Shown: positions 14,401 to 21,792 of the stretch, in pieces
Layout of the letters: the number at the start of each line of letters is the position of its first letter
Position numbering within the stretch: the stretch's first letter is position 1
Assembly: GCF_000425665.1 (NCBI RefSeq)
Contig: NZ_AUDW01000006.1
Span: 1 to 64,000, forward strand
Direction: 5' to 3'
DNA length: 64,000 nucleotides
Source: Gemella cuniculi DSM 15828
GTDB lineage: Bacteria > Bacillota > Bacilli > Staphylococcales > Gemellaceae
Made by a program: the position numbers and the translations under genes
The notes under the pieces: model-generated
What the model was told of the DNA's origin: nothing
Seen by the model: only the letters and a program-made list of their open reading frames with translations
Databases searched by the model: none

Positions 14401-15579
14401 TATATTTTCTTTTATTTCGCTACTTTCTAATTTATCTAGTTCTTTTTCTAAAAATTTTTTAAAATCTTCATACGAACATCCTTTTCCTTCTCTGCTTCTT
14501 AGAGTATAATTGACGTAGTTAGTTCCTTTATCCTTATCTTCTTTAAAGATAGCATAATAAATCTCTTTCTTTTTTTCATCAGATAACTCGGCATCATTTA
14601 CTATTAATGATTTTAATTTATCTAAATCCTCTGAATGCTTTTCATATGATTCTACTTTTGATTCTGATATAGTTTGACCTACTTTTTTTATATCAGATAA
14701 AATAATTCCATCATAAATTTGTTTCGCTAAATCTAATAGTTCAATATAATTTGATAAAACATCTTCATATTTAGGACGTTCTTCTTCATAAATTTTATTT
14801 TTAAATGAAATTGATTTAATATCGCTATCTAATTCTTTATATTCAGCAATATTAAATAATTTATCCAATGTTGGTTTCCCTCCAAATATTAATTTAAAAA
14901 TCTCATGAAGTTGTTTTTCTTTTGGATATAATTTTTTTAGATCGTCTACTTTTGCAGATAGATTTTTCTTTTGTAATGAAATATATTTTATTTTTTCTAT
15001 CTCTTCATCCGTTATTTCAAATCCCACCTTAACAAATTCAAGATTAAGAAGTTCTTTGATAAAATTATCAATATTTCCATCTTTAAAACTTTGTCCTTGT
15101 AATAAAAAATGTCCTCTATTTTTTATAATATGGTGTACTGCTAAATATACTTTTCTTATATCTGGATTTTTTTCTGTCATCAATTCTTTTCGTAAATGAT
15201 AGATTGTCTTATATTCTTTATAAAAATCTTTATCCGTATATTTTTTATCATTAAATAGGGTAAAGGTCTCTTTATTAGTTTTATCTTCAAAATGATATTT
15301 ACTTTCTCTTAATCTTAAAAAAAAGTTTTTATCTACTTTAACTACTTCTTCTGCGAATAATTCTTCCAATAAATTTAGACGCCATTTTCTTCTAGCTAAG
15401 CGTCTTCTCCCTGCACGAAGTCCCCTTCTTTCTGCGGCAGTCGTCGCTTCTTCAAACAACCTAACACCCCATAATCTTTTTCTATTTTTTCTTAGAAGTT
15501 TATATTCTGTATCCGTAGCAGCCCAACCAACACTTGCAGTTCCAATATCCAAGCCTAGATACCATTTCTTACTTTCCAT
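11407..15579 (-). CDS. cas9: CRISPR-associated endonuclease Cas9 (type II-A)
   Basis: 1390 residues, full length for II-A Cas9. RuvC-I GLDIGTASVGW with D11; the arginine-rich bridge helix ERRGLRAGRRRLARRKWRLN (about 51-70); RuvC-II KIFIETTRTNQAEKKR; HNH YDIDHIYPQS with catalytic H872; RuvC-III LHHAKDAYLN with H1017 and D1020. The PAM-interacting C-terminus is present and ends in the overlap with cas1. It cuts DNA matched by crRNA:tracrRNA. Start ATG 15579 follows AGGAGG. Upstream an extended -10 (TGATAAAAT) is a possible promoter. Array and tracrRNA are 10.6 kb away but in the same orientation and complete, so interference should work. PAM cannot be deduced here. Confidence 0.98.
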   Translation of the reverse strand: MESKKWYLGLDIGTASVGWAATDTEYKLLRKNRKRLWGVRLFEEATTAAERRGLRAGRRRLARRKWRLNLLEELFAEEVVKVDKNFFLRLRESKYHFEDKTNKETFTLFNDKKYTDKDFYKEYKTIYHLRKELMTEKNPDIRKVYLAVHHIIKNRGHFLLQGQSFKDGNIDNFIKELLNLEFVKVGFEITDEEIEKIKYISLQKKNLSAKVDDLKKLYPKEKQLHEIFKLIFGGKPTLDKLFNIAEYKELDSDIKSISFKNKIYEEERPKYEDVLSNYIELLDLAKQIYDGIILSDIKKVGQTISESKVESYEKHSEDLDKLKSLIVNDAELSDEKKKEIYYAIFKEDKDKGTNYVNYTLRSREGKGCSYEDFKKFLEKELDKLESSEIKENIIKELKLEEFLPLQRTKDNSVVPYQVHKEELVKILDNATKYYDFFNKKDENGFTVKEKIIQLLEFRIPYYVGPLNSYHQAKENGFAWSVRYDNEENTAVTPWNFERVIDADASAEKFIRNLTNKCTYLKNEDVLPKHSLLYSEYELLNDLNKLRYDGNRLTVEARDAMVENLFKKQGKKVSAKVIEDFLKVNGFTDGRGKISGIDVTIKSDLKSYRDFKNILGEKFDTERVENIINWITLYGESKKLIINKINKVYGDYYTTEEIKKISRLTYKGWGRFSRKLLTEIVSEKFFNEETGECLNIINALRQNTMLLMEILANQYGYMEQIKDYNKRLQKEIFEITPDLLDDLYVSPAVKRSIWQTIRIVEELKKIIGSTPEKIFIETTRTNQAEKKRTNSRKDYLASLYKNIKDKEILELEKSLGTSLDFDKNKSKLMSVEPSELKAKKLYLYYMQLGRCMYSGERILLSELFDNNKYDIDHIYPQSKVKDDSFTNTVLVKREINEEKGNNYPLEKSIQDENKNFWLFLKNKDLISDEKYNRLVRTKDFSDDELTGFIARQLVETSQSVKAVANILQELNQKSVICYSKAENVSEFRENFGKIKSNNLESQSKEKLIKVREINDLHHAKDAYLNIVVGNVYDVKFTRNAYNFITKEKNGRQYSLNKIFYRNVKNSKTIAWEVDKTINTVESVMNNNSILVTRRTSEQKGGLYNENISKAKKSKDDSYYPQKTSDKRLIDVAKYGGFPKIKIAYYSIFECITKNKKGEEKITRIIPIPIYISQNIKNDSALTDYAKSQIKAKYAEEIKDLKLKYRKLCIGGLCKLNNFSYYVGGKTSEYFNFDSAIQVILDNNSEKYIKEIVKYLNWKKDNKDGELWKIITSEKNIKLYNTLVKKMNSNTLKNKKLNNYNELKSGKVFFKFKNLNKEEQITVLLELLYVLTEKKTTFNLKLINLTATRAKNRFDLTNLNQFSIIEKSITGFYEKEITIIGEKNNDMENNSN

Positions 15580-15702
15580 ACAATTTAATCCTCCTCATTT
15601 AAAATTTTGTTACGTAATTAGATAATAAAATATTCTACAATTCATATTTTATCATAATAATTGAAATAAATATACAATAATTGTTATATTATTTATTATA
15701 AA

Positions 15703-15735
15703 AAATAAGTATCTACAAAATGTAGATACTTATTT
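15703..15735 (-). terminator. Terminator of the aldehyde dehydrogenase gene
   Basis: A 15-bp perfect stem (AAATAAGTATCTACA and its complement) with a 3-nt loop. On the minus strand it is followed by TTTTTATAA. It separates aldA from cas9. Confidence 0.85.
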
Positions 15736-15765
15736 CATCTATTTACTATTATTATACACCCTTTA

Positions 15766-17244
15766 TTAATTATAGAACCCTGATACATCATCAGTTAGGT
15801 CTATCAAGATATTCTTCATTTGTGAGTAGTGTTCGAGAATTACTTTGTGAGTTTCACGACCAATTCCCGATTTTTTATATCCACCAAATGGTGCATGTTC
15901 TGGAATCTGATTATATGTATTAATCCACATTCTTCCAGTTTCTACACTACGAGCAATATTTAATGCTCTATTTATATTTTTAGAAAATACTGCTCCAGCT
16001 AATCCATACTCACTATCATTCGCTTGTTCAATAACTTCTTCATCTGTTTTAAATTTAATTATTACTGATACTGGACCAAATACTTCTTCTTGAGAAATTC
16101 TACAACCATTATTAACACCTGTGATTAAAGTTGGTTTCACAAAAGCACCTTTATCACAACCATTTTCTAAATAACGTTCTCCCCCAACAAGAATCTCTCC
16201 TCCTTCTTTTTTTGCAAGTTCTATATATTTAACTATTCTTTCTGCTTGTCTTTCATCAATTTGACTACCCATTTGTGTATTAGGATCTAATGGATTTCCT
16301 ATAACAAGTTTACTGAATCTATCCTTCACTTTTTCCACAAACTCATCATAAATTCCTTCTTGAACAAATATTCTTGATCCTGCACAGCACACTTGCCCTT
16401 GATTAAATAAAATTCCTAATTGTGCACCATCTAGGGCTTTTTCTATGTCAGCATCATCTAAAATAATATTTGCTGATTTACCTCCAAGTTCTAGTGTTGC
16501 AGGAATTAATTTTTCTGCAGCAGCCAGTGCAATCTGCTTCCCAATTTCGGTTGAACCAGTAAATGCTAATTTATTTAATCCATTATGATTTTTTAAATAT
16601 TCTCCAGACTTACTTCCACGTCCAGTTACTACATTAAGAACTCCCTTAGGTAAAACATCTTGAATTAATTCAACAAAAGTTAACAAGCTAAGTGAAGTCA
16701 AACTAGATGGTTTAATAACTACTGTATTTCCTGCAGCTAACGCTGGGGCTAGTTTCCACGCTGCCATTAAAAATGGAAAGTTCCAAGGAATAATTTGTCC
16801 AACTACACCTATTGGTTCTCTTAGAATTAGACTTAAAAATTTTTCATCTAATACTGTTGCTTGCCCTTCATCAGCCAAAATACAGCCTGCAAAATATCTG
16901 AAATGTCTAGCACTCATAGGTACATCAACACTTAAAGTTTCTCTAATTGGTTTCCCATTATCCAAAGTTTCTGTTTGTGCCAAAAGTTCTGCATTAGCAT
17001 CAATTATATCAGCAATTTTATTTAAAATAGCTGCTCTCTCATTTACTGTTGTTTTTTTCCAACTTTTAAATGCTTTTTGTGCTGATGTTACAGCATTATT
17101 AACATCCCCCTCTGTTGCATCTGGAAAATTTGCTAAATATTCTGAAGTAGCTGGATTATATGACTTAACAACTAACTTATCAGAAGAGTCTACCCATTCT
17201 CCATTTATAAACATTCTAAAGTTTTCTTTTTTTAATTTTCCCAT
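15766..17244 (-). CDS. aldA: NAD(P)-dependent aldehyde dehydrogenase
   Basis: 492 residues, the usual family length. Rossmann part with IPWNFPFLMAAWKLAPALAAGN and KPSS (NAD binding), FTGSTEIGK, the catalytic glutamate in LELGGKSANI, and the nucleophile in FNQGQVCCAGS, then EEVFGPV and the C-terminal APFGGYKKSGIGRE. It oxidises aldehydes to acids in the cytoplasm; substrate is not clear from sequence. Alone in its transcription unit, with its own promoter and terminator. Closest in feel to the AldA/betaine-aldehyde group. ATG 17244 follows AAGGAGAT. Confidence 0.93.
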   Translation of the reverse strand: MGKLKKENFRMFINGEWVDSSDKLVVKSYNPATSEYLANFPDATEGDVNNAVTSAQKAFKSWKKTTVNERAAILNKIADIIDANAELLAQTETLDNGKPIRETLSVDVPMSARHFRYFAGCILADEGQATVLDEKFLSLILREPIGVVGQIIPWNFPFLMAAWKLAPALAAGNTVVIKPSSLTSLSLLTFVELIQDVLPKGVLNVVTGRGSKSGEYLKNHNGLNKLAFTGSTEIGKQIALAAAEKLIPATLELGGKSANIILDDADIEKALDGAQLGILFNQGQVCCAGSRIFVQEGIYDEFVEKVKDRFSKLVIGNPLDPNTQMGSQIDERQAERIVKYIELAKKEGGEILVGGERYLENGCDKGAFVKPTLITGVNNGCRISQEEVFGPVSVIIKFKTDEEVIEQANDSEYGLAGAVFSKNINRALNIARSVETGRMWINTYNQIPEHAPFGGYKKSGIGRETHKVILEHYSQMKNILIDLTDDVSGFYN

Positions 17245-17274
17245 ATGTGAAATCTCCTTAATATTATTTTTACC

Positions 17275-17303
17275 ATAATATCATATTAATGTATACGTTT
17301 CAA
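17275..17303 (-). promoter_or_regulatory. Promoter of the aldehyde dehydrogenase gene
   Basis: -35 TTGAAA (17298-17303), a 17-bp spacer and -10 TATTAT (17275-17280) on the minus strand. The spacer contains GTATAC near the -35, part of a weakly cre-like sequence (several mismatches). Confidence 0.7.
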
Positions 17304-17639
17304 TTTTTTTGCTTATCACTTCTTTCTTGTATTTTTTGGTTCTTTGTTAAGTTTTCGATAGAAAAAATGATGAAAAAATATTTTTTATATTAGATTTGTA
17401 AATTATATATATTAGTTATATCTTTTTAGATAATAGGTACAACCAAATATACCTATTATTCAATATATTTTAACCTTGCACAAAATATTATTAATAAAAA
17501 AAGGAATAGATATTTTGAAAAAACCTTATTCATCAATATAAAAGTATGATAAATTAAAAGTGTTGGTAATAAGTATATACTTTAGTTAATATGTAGTTGC
17601 AAAATGCATATTTTGTTTTACATTCGTAAAGGAGGTAAA
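17304..17639. other. AT-rich intergenic region with one hairpin
   Basis: No ORF is supported. A 10-bp inverted repeat (ATAATAGGTA/TACCTATTAT, 17430-17459) is not followed by a U run. A possible plus-strand promoter for the next gene is TTGGTA, 17 bp, TTAATA (around 17562-17590), weak. A near-palindrome CAAAATGCATATTTTG lies in the leader of the small gene. Confidence 0.4.
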
Positions 17640-17783
17640 ATGAATACTGAAAAATATATAGAAATAGCGATATTTGTTGTAATAACAGTGCTGTTGTCAA
17701 CAATAACATCATATTTAACTGTAAAAAAGATAGAAAAATTAAAAAAAAAAGAAAAAGAGACGATAATTAACTTATCTATTTAG
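17640..17783 (+). CDS. Small hydrophobic peptide, candidate type I toxin
   Basis: A 47-residue ORF behind a very strong ribosome site (AAAGGAGGTAAA, ATG 17640-17642). It begins MNTEKYIEIAIFVVITVLLS, has one membrane segment (about 7-27), then a strongly basic lysine-rich tail (VKKIEKLKKKEKE). This layout is shared by small type I toxins (TxpA/BsrG/Fst-like) and by some holin-like peptides; no family match is certain. The stop codon runs straight into a long hairpin. It is on the plus strand against neighbours on minus. An antisense RNA was not clearly seen. Confidence 0.5.
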   Translation: MNTEKYIEIAIFVVITVLLSTITSYLTVKKIEKLKKKEKETIINLSI

Positions 17784-17840
17784 AGAGGGCGACTTTAATA
17801 AATTGATTTCAATGAAGTCACAATTTTAAAGTCGCTCTCC
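17783..17840. terminator. Hairpin overlapping the small peptide stop
   Basis: GAGAG..CGACTTTAA pairs with TTAAAGTCGCTCTC with a 2-nt bulge, and AAATTG/CAATTT extends it inside. It is near-symmetrical, so it could end transcripts from both directions, though neither side has a good U run. Confidence 0.45.
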
Positions 17841-18058
17841 ATAGTTGTGTGATATAAACTCTGTAAATTCCTTTTTGTTATAAAAAGTGAACTAGTTTTT
17901 CTGATCTCACTATATATAAATGGTAGGTTAATTAAATAATCTCCGCTATATACATAAAACATATCTTGCTTTATTATTATTTCTTTTGTTTTTAATTTTG
18001 CTTCTAACTCTTTTTTATTAATTTCGGTGAAATAAATTTTAAAAAAATTATAAAACAT
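17795..18058 (-). CDS. Unrecognised 87-residue ORF
   Basis: Opens at ATG 18058 without a visible ribosome site and ends inside the hairpin at 17795. It contains an N-terminal aromatic-rich stretch (MFYNFFKIYF) and lysine-rich middle, with no recognisable domain. It may be a real small gene, a decayed one, or only the antisense strand of a type I toxin region. Its downstream end converges on the small peptide gene. Confidence 0.25.
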   Translation of the reverse strand: MFYNFFKIYFTEINKKELEAKLKTKEIIIKQDMFYVYSGDYLINLPFIYSEIRKTSSLFITKRNLQSLYHTTMESDFKIVTSLKSIY

Positions 18059-18072
18059 TTACGTATATAAAA

Positions 18073-18106
18073 AACAACCCTTTAACAATAATGTAAAAGG
18101 GTTGTT
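18073..18106 (-). terminator. Terminator of rpsD
   Basis: An AACAACCCTTT stem with a 12-nt loop, followed on the minus strand by TTTTTTATA, just after the rpsD stop. Confidence 0.88.
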
Positions 18107-18113
18107 AACTCTA

Positions 18114-18716
18114 TTATCTACTGTAGTACTCAACGATAAGTTGTTCGTTAATTTCTGGGTGTAGTTCACTTCTTTCTGGAAGTCTTACTAATGATCCTTC
18201 TAATTTATCAGCATCAAAAGTTAAATACTCAGGTACGAAGTTTGTAATTTCTACAGCTTCTTTGATAATTTCTAGATTTCTTGATTTTTCTCTTACTGAA
18301 ATCACTTGCCCAGGTTTAACAGCATATGAAGCTATATCTACTTTTTTACCATCTACAAGAACGTGTCCGTGGTTAACTAATTGTCTAGCTTGACGGTTAG
18401 TTCTTGCTAATCCTAGACTATAAACTACTGAATCTAAACGAGTAGCCAATAAAGCCATGAAGTTTTCACCGTGTAGACCTTGAAGTTTTCCAGCTTTATC
18501 GAATAATTTACGGAATTGTTTTTCGTTCATACCATGTAGGTAACGAAGTTTTTGTTTTTCTTGTAATTGTAAACCATACTCAGATAGTTTTTTTCTTAAG
18601 TTAGGACCATGTTGTCCTGGTGCGTAAGGGCGTTTTGCTAACTCCTTACCAGTACCGCTTAGTGAAATTCCTAAACGACGAGATTTTTTCCAAGTTGAAC
18701 CTGTAAAACGAGCCAT
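18114..18716 (-). CDS. rpsD: 30S ribosomal protein S4
   Basis: 200 residues. Starts [21 protein letters not shown], contains [10 protein letters not shown] and the S4 RNA-binding domain ([20 protein letters not shown] followed by [11 protein letters not shown]), and ends [10 protein letters not shown]. It is a primary 16S rRNA binder that nucleates the 30S body. ATG 18716 follows AAGGAGGAGC; a longer reading to 18836 would run through the structured leader. Single-gene unit with its own promoter, leader and terminator, as in Bacillus. Confidence 0.98.
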   Translation of the reverse strand: MARFTGSTWKKSRRLGISLSGTGKELAKRPYAPGQHGPNLRKKLSEYGLQLQEKQKLRYLHGMNEKQFRKLFDKAGKLQGLHGENFMALLATRLDSVVYSLGLARTNRQARQLVNHGHVLVDGKKVDIASYAVKPGQVISVREKSRNLEIIKEAVEITNFVPEYLTFDADKLEGSLVRLPERSELHPEINEQLIVEYYSR

Positions 18717-18785
18717 TATATGCTCCTCCTTTTTCTTTTTGTTTTGATTTTGTAAAACAAAAAGCACGATTATCGTTGTTGTATA

Positions 18786-18852
18786 TGTTATAAAATTGGA
18801 ACTTCGCCTAGCAGCATAGGCTACAGGTTGCCACATTAAAAAATGTATAACA
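18786..18852 (-). promoter_or_regulatory. rpsD mRNA leader structure (probable S4 autoregulation site)
   Basis: In the roughly 180-nt leader a TGTTATA/TATAACA stem (18786-18792 with 18846-18852) closes a region with an inner GCCTA/TAGGC hairpin (18806-18821). Firmicutes rpsD leaders bind S4 and repress translation or transcription; sequence identity to the known leader was not checked. Confidence 0.6.
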
Positions 18853-18900
18853 TAGAGGCAATAACAATTAATCCACTGCTATTATTTTACACTAGTTAAT

Positions 18901-18929
18901 AGTTTAACATTATTTCATATCTTCGTCAA
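18901..18929 (-). promoter_or_regulatory. Promoter of rpsD
   Basis: -35 TTGACG (18924-18929), 17-bp spacer, -10 TAAACT (18901-18906) on the minus strand. The interval 18930-19112 beyond it is AT-rich and holds nothing else visible. Confidence 0.65.
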
Positions 18930-19112
18930 CTAATTATTTAAATTTTTAAAAAAATTTTTTTAATTTATTATAGGATATAAAATATAATTTTAACATTATA
19001 TTGAAAAAATAATATAACTTTATTTCAAAAAATTATTTTTTATAAACACCCACATTGAAAAGTTAAATTATAAAAATATTGTTACCATATTTAGTAAAGT
19101 TTCACAAAAAAA

Positions 19113-19138
19113 GACATCAAAGAAAATTCTTTGATGTC
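19113..19138 (-). terminator. Terminator of rplM-rpsI
   Basis: GACATCAAAG pairs with CTTTGATGTC, and TTTTTTT follows on the minus strand. Confidence 0.9.
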
Positions 19139-19164
19139 CAATGTTGGTAAAATACCAGTAAATA

Positions 19165-19557
19165 TTAACGTTTTGAGAATTGAGGAGCACGTCTCGCACC
19201 ACGAAGACCGTATTTTTTACGTTCTTTCATACGAGGGTCACGAGTTAGTAATCCTGCTGGTTTTAAATCTTTACGGTATTCTGGATTTACTTCTAGTAAA
19301 GCACGAGCGATTCCGTGACGAATTGCTTGAGCTTGTCCTGTATATCCTCCACCTTGTACGTTAACTAAAACGTCATAGTTTCTTGTAGTAGATGTAACTT
19401 CTAAAGGTTGCATTAAATCTAATACTAATGATTCTAATGGTAAGTATTCACGCATATCTCTGTTATTAATAACAACTTTCCCTGTCCCAGGTACTAATCT
19501 TACACGTGCTACTGAGCTTTTACGGCGTCCTGTACCGCGATATTCTACTTGTGCCAT
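19165..19557 (-). CDS. rpsI: 30S ribosomal protein S9
   Basis: 130 residues. Contains [19 protein letters not shown], the [19 protein letters not shown] segment and the conserved basic C-terminus RRAPQFSKR, which reaches the P-site tRNA. Follows rplM by 19 bp (ribosome site AGGAGGAAAT), the standard rplM-rpsI pair. Confidence 0.98.
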   Translation of the reverse strand: MAQVEYRGTGRRKSSVARVRLVPGTGKVVINNRDMREYLPLESLVLDLMQPLEVTSTTRNYDVLVNVQGGGYTGQAQAIRHGIARALLEVNPEYRKDLKPAGLLTRDPRMKERKKYGLRGARRAPQFSKR

Positions 19558-19576
19558 TTAATTATTTCCTCCTATA

Positions 19577-20014
19577 TTAACCACGTAATTCGTATTTTTC
19601 TGGTTTTTGTGCTGCATGTGGATGTTCTGAACCACGGTAAACGTGAAGTTTCATACCTTGAGCTCTACCTAAAGTATTTTTTGGTAACATACCTTTAATA
19701 GAAAGCTCTAAAAGTTCTTCTGGATATTTTTCTACCATTAATCCAGCAGTTCTTTCCTTTAATCCACCTGGGTGCATTGTGTGACGGCGATAAATTTTAT
19801 CAGATAATTTTTTACCAGTTAACACAATTTTCTCAGCGTTGATAATGATAACATTATCCCCAGTATCGATATGTGGTGTATAAGTAGGTTTATGTTTCCC
19901 TCTTAAAATTGAAGCTACTTCTGATGATAAACGACCTAAAGTTTGACCTTCAGCATCGATTACATACCATTTTTTTTCTACAGTTGATGGCTTTGCCATA
20001 TATGTTTGACGCAT
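19577..20014 (-). CDS. rplM: 50S ribosomal protein L13
   Basis: 145 residues from ATG 20014 ([20 protein letters not shown]), preceded by AGGAGGAAAAA. Contains [20 protein letters not shown], the [18 protein letters not shown] segment and [15 protein letters not shown] at the end. An early assembly protein of the 50S subunit. A longer reading to 20113 is rejected because it covers the leader and promoter. Confidence 0.98.
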   Translation of the reverse strand: MRQTYMAKPSTVEKKWYVIDAEGQTLGRLSSEVASILRGKHKPTYTPHIDTGDNVIIINAEKIVLTGKKLSDKIYRRHTMHPGGLKERTAGLMVEKYPEELLELSIKGMLPKNTLGRAQGMKLHVYRGSEHPHAAQKPEKYELRG

Positions 20015-20027
20015 GTCTTTTTTCCTC

Positions 20028-20102
20028 CTAGATGTTGTTTTAAATCTGTCATAACGACTAAGTTTTCCGGGGCTTACTCGTGAAGATATATAAACAATAT
20101 CA
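20028..20102 (-). promoter_or_regulatory. L13-type mRNA leader
   Basis: Between the promoter and rplM lies a compact G/C-richer stretch (ACGAGTAAGCCCCGG...ACTTAGTCGTTATGAC), matching in place and character the L13 leader of Firmicutes rplM-rpsI operons, where it mediates autoregulation. Not checked against a covariance model. Confidence 0.55.
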
Positions 20103-20108
20103 TTAGAT

Positions 20109-20137
20109 ATCATACATTATTTGAAAGTAAATGTCAA
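20109..20137 (-). promoter_or_regulatory. Promoter of rplM-rpsI
   Basis: A perfect -35 TTGACA (20132-20137), 17-bp spacer and -10 TATGAT (20109-20114) on the minus strand. Confidence 0.85.
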
Positions 20138-20174
20138 GATAAAATACCGATACTTTTATATATTTTTCATATTT

Positions 20175-21638
20175 TTATACTAATTGCTCCAATGCTGCTT
20201 TAATTCGTGTTTGTACCCTTTCTTTCCCTAAAAGTTCTAAGCTCGTATTAAGCTCTGGACCGTGCATTGATCCAGTAGAAGCTATTCTTATTGGCATAAA
20301 TAGATTTTTCCCTTTTACACCAGTATCTTTTTGAATAGTTTTAATAAGCACTTTAATATTCTCTGATGAAAAATCTTCGATATCTTCTAATTTTTCTAAG
20401 AAATTTTCAAAAACCACTTTTGTTGTCTCTTGTTTTAAAATGTCTAATTCTTCCTCATCAAAATCAATTTCCTCTACAAAGAATTGTTTCGTCAATTCTA
20501 CGATTTCTGCACCATAGCTCATTTGTGGTTGGTATAAAGAAATTAATTTTTCAAACCACTCTCTATTAGTTTCCACTTCTTCTGCTGTTGCTACATTATT
20601 TTTTACAAAGAAAGGTAATGATAAATCTACAATTCTTTCTAATGGTTGTGCTTTGATATATTGATTGTTTATCCATGTTAATTTGTTATTATCAAAAAAC
20701 GCTGGCGATTTACTCAAACGTTTTTCGTCAAAAATTTCAATAAATTGTTCTTTGGTAAATATTTCTTCCTCACCTTCTGGTGACCAGCCTAAAAGTGTAA
20801 TAAAATTGAATAGTGCTTCTGGCAAGTATCCTAAGTCATCATATTGTTCTATAAATTGGATAATAGTTTCATCACGTTTTGATAATTTTTTCTTGTTTTC
20901 ATTAACAATTAATGTCATATGTCCAAAAATTGGTGCTTCAAAACCTAATGCTTCATAAACGACTAACTGTTTAGGTGTATTAGATACATGATCATCTCCA
21001 CGAAGTACATGTGAAATCTCCATAAGATGATCATCAATAGCCACTGCAAAATTATATGTTGCTACTCCATCATTTTTTACAATAACAAAATCTCCAAAAT
21101 CCTTTCCTTCAAATGATAATTCACCTTTTACCATATCATTAAAACTATATGTTCGATCCTGTGGAACACGTATACGAATTGAAGGTTTTCTTCCTTCACG
21201 TTCAAAAGCATCCTGTTCCTCTTTTGTTAAATGTGCATGTTTCCCACTATAACGTGGAGGAAGTCCATTAGCTATTTGTTCTTCTCTTTCTGCTTCTAAT
21301 TCTTCAGCTGTCATGTAGCACTTATATGCTTTGTCTTCAGACAATAATTGTTCAGCATATTTTTGATAAATTTCTATTCTTTCTGATTGACGATAAGGAC
21401 CAAATTCTTTTTCTTTACCAATACCTTCATCATAATCAAGACCTAGCCAATTCATGTATTTTAATTGGCTACGTTCACCTTCTTCTTTATTGCGTTTAAA
21501 GTCTGTATCTTCTATTCTTAATACAAAATCTCCTCCATAATGTTTTGCAAACAAATAATTAAATAAAGCCGTTCTTGCATTTCCGATATGTAGGTTTCCT
21601 GTTGGAGATGGTGCATATCTTACTCGTACTTTTGTCAT
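20175..21638 (-). CDS. gltX: Glutamate-tRNA ligase
   Basis: 487 residues, class I synthetase. HIGH-type motif in [28 protein letters not shown], and KLSKRDE as the KMSKS-type loop, with an anticodon-binding C-terminus ending [16 protein letters not shown]. It charges tRNA-Glu and, in bacteria with GatCAB, usually also tRNA-Gln. ATG 21638 has AAAGGAGATAA upstream. Confidence 0.97.
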   Translation of the reverse strand: MTKVRVRYAPSPTGNLHIGNARTALFNYLFAKHYGGDFVLRIEDTDFKRNKEEGERSQLKYMNWLGLDYDEGIGKEKEFGPYRQSERIEIYQKYAEQLLSEDKAYKCYMTAEELEAEREEQIANGLPPRYSGKHAHLTKEEQDAFEREGRKPSIRIRVPQDRTYSFNDMVKGELSFEGKDFGDFVIVKNDGVATYNFAVAIDDHLMEISHVLRGDDHVSNTPKQLVVYEALGFEAPIFGHMTLIVNENKKKLSKRDETIIQFIEQYDDLGYLPEALFNFITLLGWSPEGEEEIFTKEQFIEIFDEKRLSKSPAFFDNNKLTWINNQYIKAQPLERIVDLSLPFFVKNNVATAEEVETNREWFEKLISLYQPQMSYGAEIVELTKQFFVEEIDFDEEELDILKQETTKVVFENFLEKLEDIEDFSSENIKVLIKTIQKDTGVKGKNLFMPIRIASTGSMHGPELNTSLELLGKERVQTRIKAALEQLV

Positions 21639-21736
21639 AGTTATCTCCTTTTTACTTTCTTAAATTTATAATACTAAATCATTATATCACAAAGCTATAC
21701 ATTTTTTCAATGTAGAAAAAGCAATAATTAACATAA

Positions 21737-21785
21737 AAAGATTGCATTTAAATTGCACTTTTTAGTGCATTTCTATACAATCTTT
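21737..21785 (-). terminator. Terminator of the acyltransferase gene
   Basis: AAAGATTG/CAATCTTT closes a hairpin with an inner GTGCA-type stem; TTTTTAT follows on the minus strand. Confidence 0.7.
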
Positions 21786-21792
21786 TTTATTA

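Noticed and set aside
17286-17306. cre site for catabolite control of aldA
   Set aside because: Three or so mismatches in the 14-bp consensus; too weak to annotate.
18717-18836. N-terminal extension of S4
   Set aside because: The extra residues are the translation of a structured leader; ribosome site and family start are at 18716.
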